DNA of 35,597 bases from Polaromonas sp. (GTDB lineage: Bacteria > Pseudomonadota > Gammaproteobacteria > Burkholderiales > Burkholderiaceae). Positions 33,496 to 35,597 of the stretch are shown here, piece by piece. The DNA is taken from assembly GCA_013823505.1 (NCBI GenBank), contig PNMH01000038.1:1-35597 (forward strand), read 5' to 3'. Numbering within the stretch: position 1 is the stretch's first letter; each line of letters begins with the position of its first letter. A program made the translations under genes and the position numbers. Under the pieces are notes generated by a model. It worked only from the letters and a program-made list of their open reading frames with translations. It did no database searches and was not told where the DNA came from.

Positions 33496-34827
33496 ATGAA
33501 GATCCTGATCCAGAACGGCCGCGTCATGGACCCGGCCACCGGCCGCGACGAGATCGCCGATGTGGCGATCGCCGCGGGCCGCATCATCGCCATCGGCCAG
33601 GTGGCGCCCGACTTTCACCCCAACCGCACCATCGACGCCAGCCGCTGTGTGGTGGCGCCCGGCTTGGTGGACCTGGCCGTGCGCCTGCGCGAACCCGGCC
33701 AGGAGCACGCCGGCATGCTCGAGAGTGAAATGGCTGCGGCCGTGGCGGGTGGTGTGACCTCGCTGGTCTGCCCGCCCGACACCGACCCGGTGCTCGACGA
33801 ACCCGGCCTGGTGGACATGCTCAAGTTCCGCGCCGAAAAGCTGCATCTCGCGCGCGTGTTCCCGCTGGGTGCGCTCACGCGCGGACTGCAGGGCGAGGTG
33901 CTCACCGAAATGGCCGAGCTCACCGAGTCCGGCTGCATCGGCTTCGGCCAGGCCGAGGTGCCCATCGTCAACGTGCAAGTGTTGCAGCGTGCGCTGCAGT
34001 ACGCCGCCACCTTCGGCTACACCGTGTGGCTGCGTCCGCAAGACTTCTGGCTGGGCAAGGGTGTGGCGGCCAGCGGCCCGCTGGCCACGCGCCTGGGTCT
34101 GGCCGGCATTCCGGCGGCGGCCGAAACCATTGCGCTGCACACGCTGTTTGAACTCATGCGCGCCACGCAGGGCAAGACGCCCGGCAGCGCCAACGCGCGC
34201 GTGCACCTGTGCCGCATCAGCAGCGCCGCCGGCCTCGCGCTGGTGCGCCAGGCCAAGGCCGAGGGCCTGCCCGTCACGTGTGACGTGAGCGTGCACAACC
34301 TGCACCTGACCGACATCGACATCGGTTACTACGACAGCCGCCTGCGCCTGCAGCCCCCCGTGCGCCAGCAGCGCGACCGCGACGCGCTGCGCGCCGGTCT
34401 GGCTGACGGCACCATCGACGCGCTGGTGTCCGACCACAACCCGGTGGACAGCGACGCCAAGACACTGCCGTTTGCCGAAGCCGAGCCCGGCGCCACCGCG
34501 GTCGAGCTGCTGCTCGGCCTGGCCTGCACCTGGGCACAGCAGGACGGCCTGGGCCTGATGCAGGCGCTCACCGTGCTCACCAACGGCCCGCAGTCGGTGC
34601 TGGGCGCGAGCCTGGGCACGCTGCAGGCCAGCGTGGGCCGCATCGCGGTGGGTGGCGTGGCTGACCTCTGCATCTTCGATCCCGACGCGAGCTGGACGGT
34701 GCAAGCCGATGCGCTGCGCAGCCAGGGCAAACACACGCCGTTTGGTGGCCACGAGCTGCCCGCGCGCGTGCGCGCCACGCTGGTGGGCGGGCAGGTGGCG
34801 CACCAGGCCGTGGACGCCACCGCGTGA
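33496..34827 (+). CDS. pyrX: dihydroorotase homologue, probably non-catalytic (PyrX/PyrC' type)
   Basis: A 443-residue protein of the dihydroorotase fold. The usual metal motif DxHxHxREPG reads DLAVRLREPG, so both histidines are replaced (A61, R63). The acidic FSDDG motif reads FGQAE. The HCED region reads LRPQD (179-183). The later HICHVS motif reads HLCRIS, with R240 in place of His. Only the catalytic-loop aspartate D313 (VSDHNP) remains. Known members with this pattern (PyrX of Pseudomonas aeruginosa) have no dihydroorotase activity and hold PyrB in its dodecameric complex. Automatic annotation would call it dihydroorotase or pyrC. A true PyrC should exist elsewhere in the genome. Confidence 0.9.
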   Translation: MKILIQNGRVMDPATGRDEIADVAIAAGRIIAIGQVAPDFHPNRTIDASRCVVAPGLVDLAVRLREPGQEHAGMLESEMAAAVAGGVTSLVCPPDTDPVLDEPGLVDMLKFRAEKLHLARVFPLGALTRGLQGEVLTEMAELTESGCIGFGQAEVPIVNVQVLQRALQYAATFGYTVWLRPQDFWLGKGVAASGPLATRLGLAGIPAAAETIALHTLFELMRATQGKTPGSANARVHLCRISSAAGLALVRQAKAEGLPVTCDVSVHNLHLTDIDIGYYDSRLRLQPPVRQQRDRDALRAGLADGTIDALVSDHNPVDSDAKTLPFAEAEPGATAVELLLGLACTWAQQDGLGLMQALTVLTNGPQSVLGASLGTLQASVGRIAVGGVADLCIFDPDASWTVQADALRSQGKHTPFGGHELPARVRATLVGGQVAHQAVDATA

Positions 34828-35561
34828 ACCGTTTGCGCGCTGCCTGGCGCGCCCTGCGTGCCGTTGGCCACGTGCTGCGCGGCCTGTGGATCATCCGCAG
34901 CGAATTCGGCCGGCTCACCCCGTCGCAGACCCAGCTGGTGGTGCGCGAGTGGTCGCGCCAGATGCTGACCATCCTGGGTGTGGAGCTGGTCGTGCACGGT
35001 ACGCCGCCCGCACACGGCCCCTTGCTCATGGTGTCCAACCACATCTCGTGGCTCGACATCCTGGTGCTCAACGCGGCGCACCCGAGCCGCTTTGTCTCCA
35101 AGGCCGACGTGAAGGGTTGGCCGCTGCTGGGCTCGCTCATCACCGGCGCGGGCACGCTCTACATCGAGCGCGAAAGCCGTCGCGACGCCATGCGCGTGGT
35201 GCACCACATGGCCGAACGCTTGCGCGAGGGCGACACCCTCACCGTGTTCCCCGAAGGCACCACGGGCGACGGCAAGGTCCTCCTGCCGTTTCACGCCAAC
35301 CTGCTGCAGGCGGCGATCACGGCCAACGCACCGGTGTTGCCACTGGCTCTGAGCTTTGTCGACAGCCTGCGCGGCGGGCGCCACGATGGGCCGCTGTTCA
35401 TCGGCGACACCACGCTGGTGGCCTCGATCTGGAGCACGCTGTGCGCCGACGGCGTGCAGGCCCAGGTGCGCTACGGTGAACCTCAACCCCCGCGCGGGCG
35501 CGACCGCCGCACCTGGGCGGTGGACTTGCGGGCCGAGGTGCAACGCCTGTTGGCGCCCTGA
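34824..35561 (+). CDS. plsC: 1-acyl-sn-glycerol-3-phosphate acyltransferase
   Basis: A 245-residue membrane acyltransferase with H73-I-S-W-L-D78 as the HX4D active site (NHISWLD) and VFPEGTTG at about 141-148 as the substrate motif. It converts lysophosphatidate to phosphatidate. The start is GTG at 34824, overlapping the pyrX stop (GTGA), so it is likely the last gene of the yqgE operon. An amphipathic, hydrophobic N-terminus probably binds the membrane. It is one of two PlsC-type genes in the window. The remaining 36 bases after it show nothing I can support. Confidence 0.94.
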   Translation: MNRLRAAWRALRAVGHVLRGLWIIRSEFGRLTPSQTQLVVREWSRQMLTILGVELVVHGTPPAHGPLLMVSNHISWLDILVLNAAHPSRFVSKADVKGWPLLGSLITGAGTLYIERESRRDAMRVVHHMAERLREGDTLTVFPEGTTGDGKVLLPFHANLLQAAITANAPVLPLALSFVDSLRGGRHDGPLFIGDTTLVASIWSTLCADGVQAQVRYGEPQPPRGRDRRTWAVDLRAEVQRLLAP

Positions 35562-35597
35562 CCTGAGCCTAGACCCAGCTCGCCGCCAACACCGGCG

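Overview
This window is a GC-rich, densely coded piece of a bacterial chromosome. It starts inside the 3' end of rsmH and runs through a complete division and cell-wall (dcw) cluster: ftsL, ftsI, murE, murF, mraY, murD, ftsW, murG, murC, ddlB, ftsQ, ftsA, ftsZ, lpxC. The gene order, the later yqgE-ruvX-pyrR-pyrB-(inactive pyrC)-plsC string, and the style of promoters and intergenic repeats point to a betaproteobacterium of the order Burkholderiales, most likely Comamonadaceae. This is inference from layout and recognised families; no database was searched. No tRNA, rRNA, CRISPR, prophage or transposase gene was seen.

Region 1 (1-17778, plus strand) makes and cross-links lipid II and builds the divisome. 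From rsmH to ddlB nearly every stop codon overlaps the next start (ATGA, GTGA or TGATG), which suggests translational coupling. ftsQ and ftsA follow after 13-base gaps. ftsZ follows a 165-base gap with a strong ribosome binding site. MurD is unusually long because of two insertions, one of which is a copy of an intergenic-type GC-rich repeat read in frame. The 387-base ftsZ-lpxC gap holds two palindromic elements in opposite orientation. They share a 50-base core but have unrelated outer arms that still pair, plus a two-base-pair compensatory change inside the core. This is the most unusual signal in the window. A 58-codon membrane protein gene follows lpxC.

Region 2 (17797-25869, minus strand) reads leftward: yqiA esterase, an RNase II-type exoribonuclease, a TonB-like protein, mtgA, a PlsC acyltransferase, a CdsA-like cytidylyltransferase, ruvC, and a dCACHE-HAMP-PAS sensor that stops after its PAS domain with no output domain. 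From the TonB-like gene to the sensor the genes are nearly contiguous and look like one operon mixing envelope, phospholipid and DNA-repair functions.

Region 3 (25892-35561, mostly plus strand) begins with rodA, divergent from yqiA with only 22 bases between start codons. It continues with a beta-hydroxyacid dehydrogenase, tldD, a photolyase on the opposite strand whose end overlaps tldD, and the yqgE-ruvX-pyrR-pyrB-pyrX-plsC operon. The dihydroorotase homologue in this operon has lost most metal ligands and is probably a structural partner of PyrB.

At least six transcription units (lpxC, the TonB-like gene, the RNase gene, rodA, tldD, yqgE) have a -10-like hexamer ending only 6-8 bases before the start codon and no Shine-Dalgarno sequence, which predicts leaderless or nearly leaderless mRNAs.
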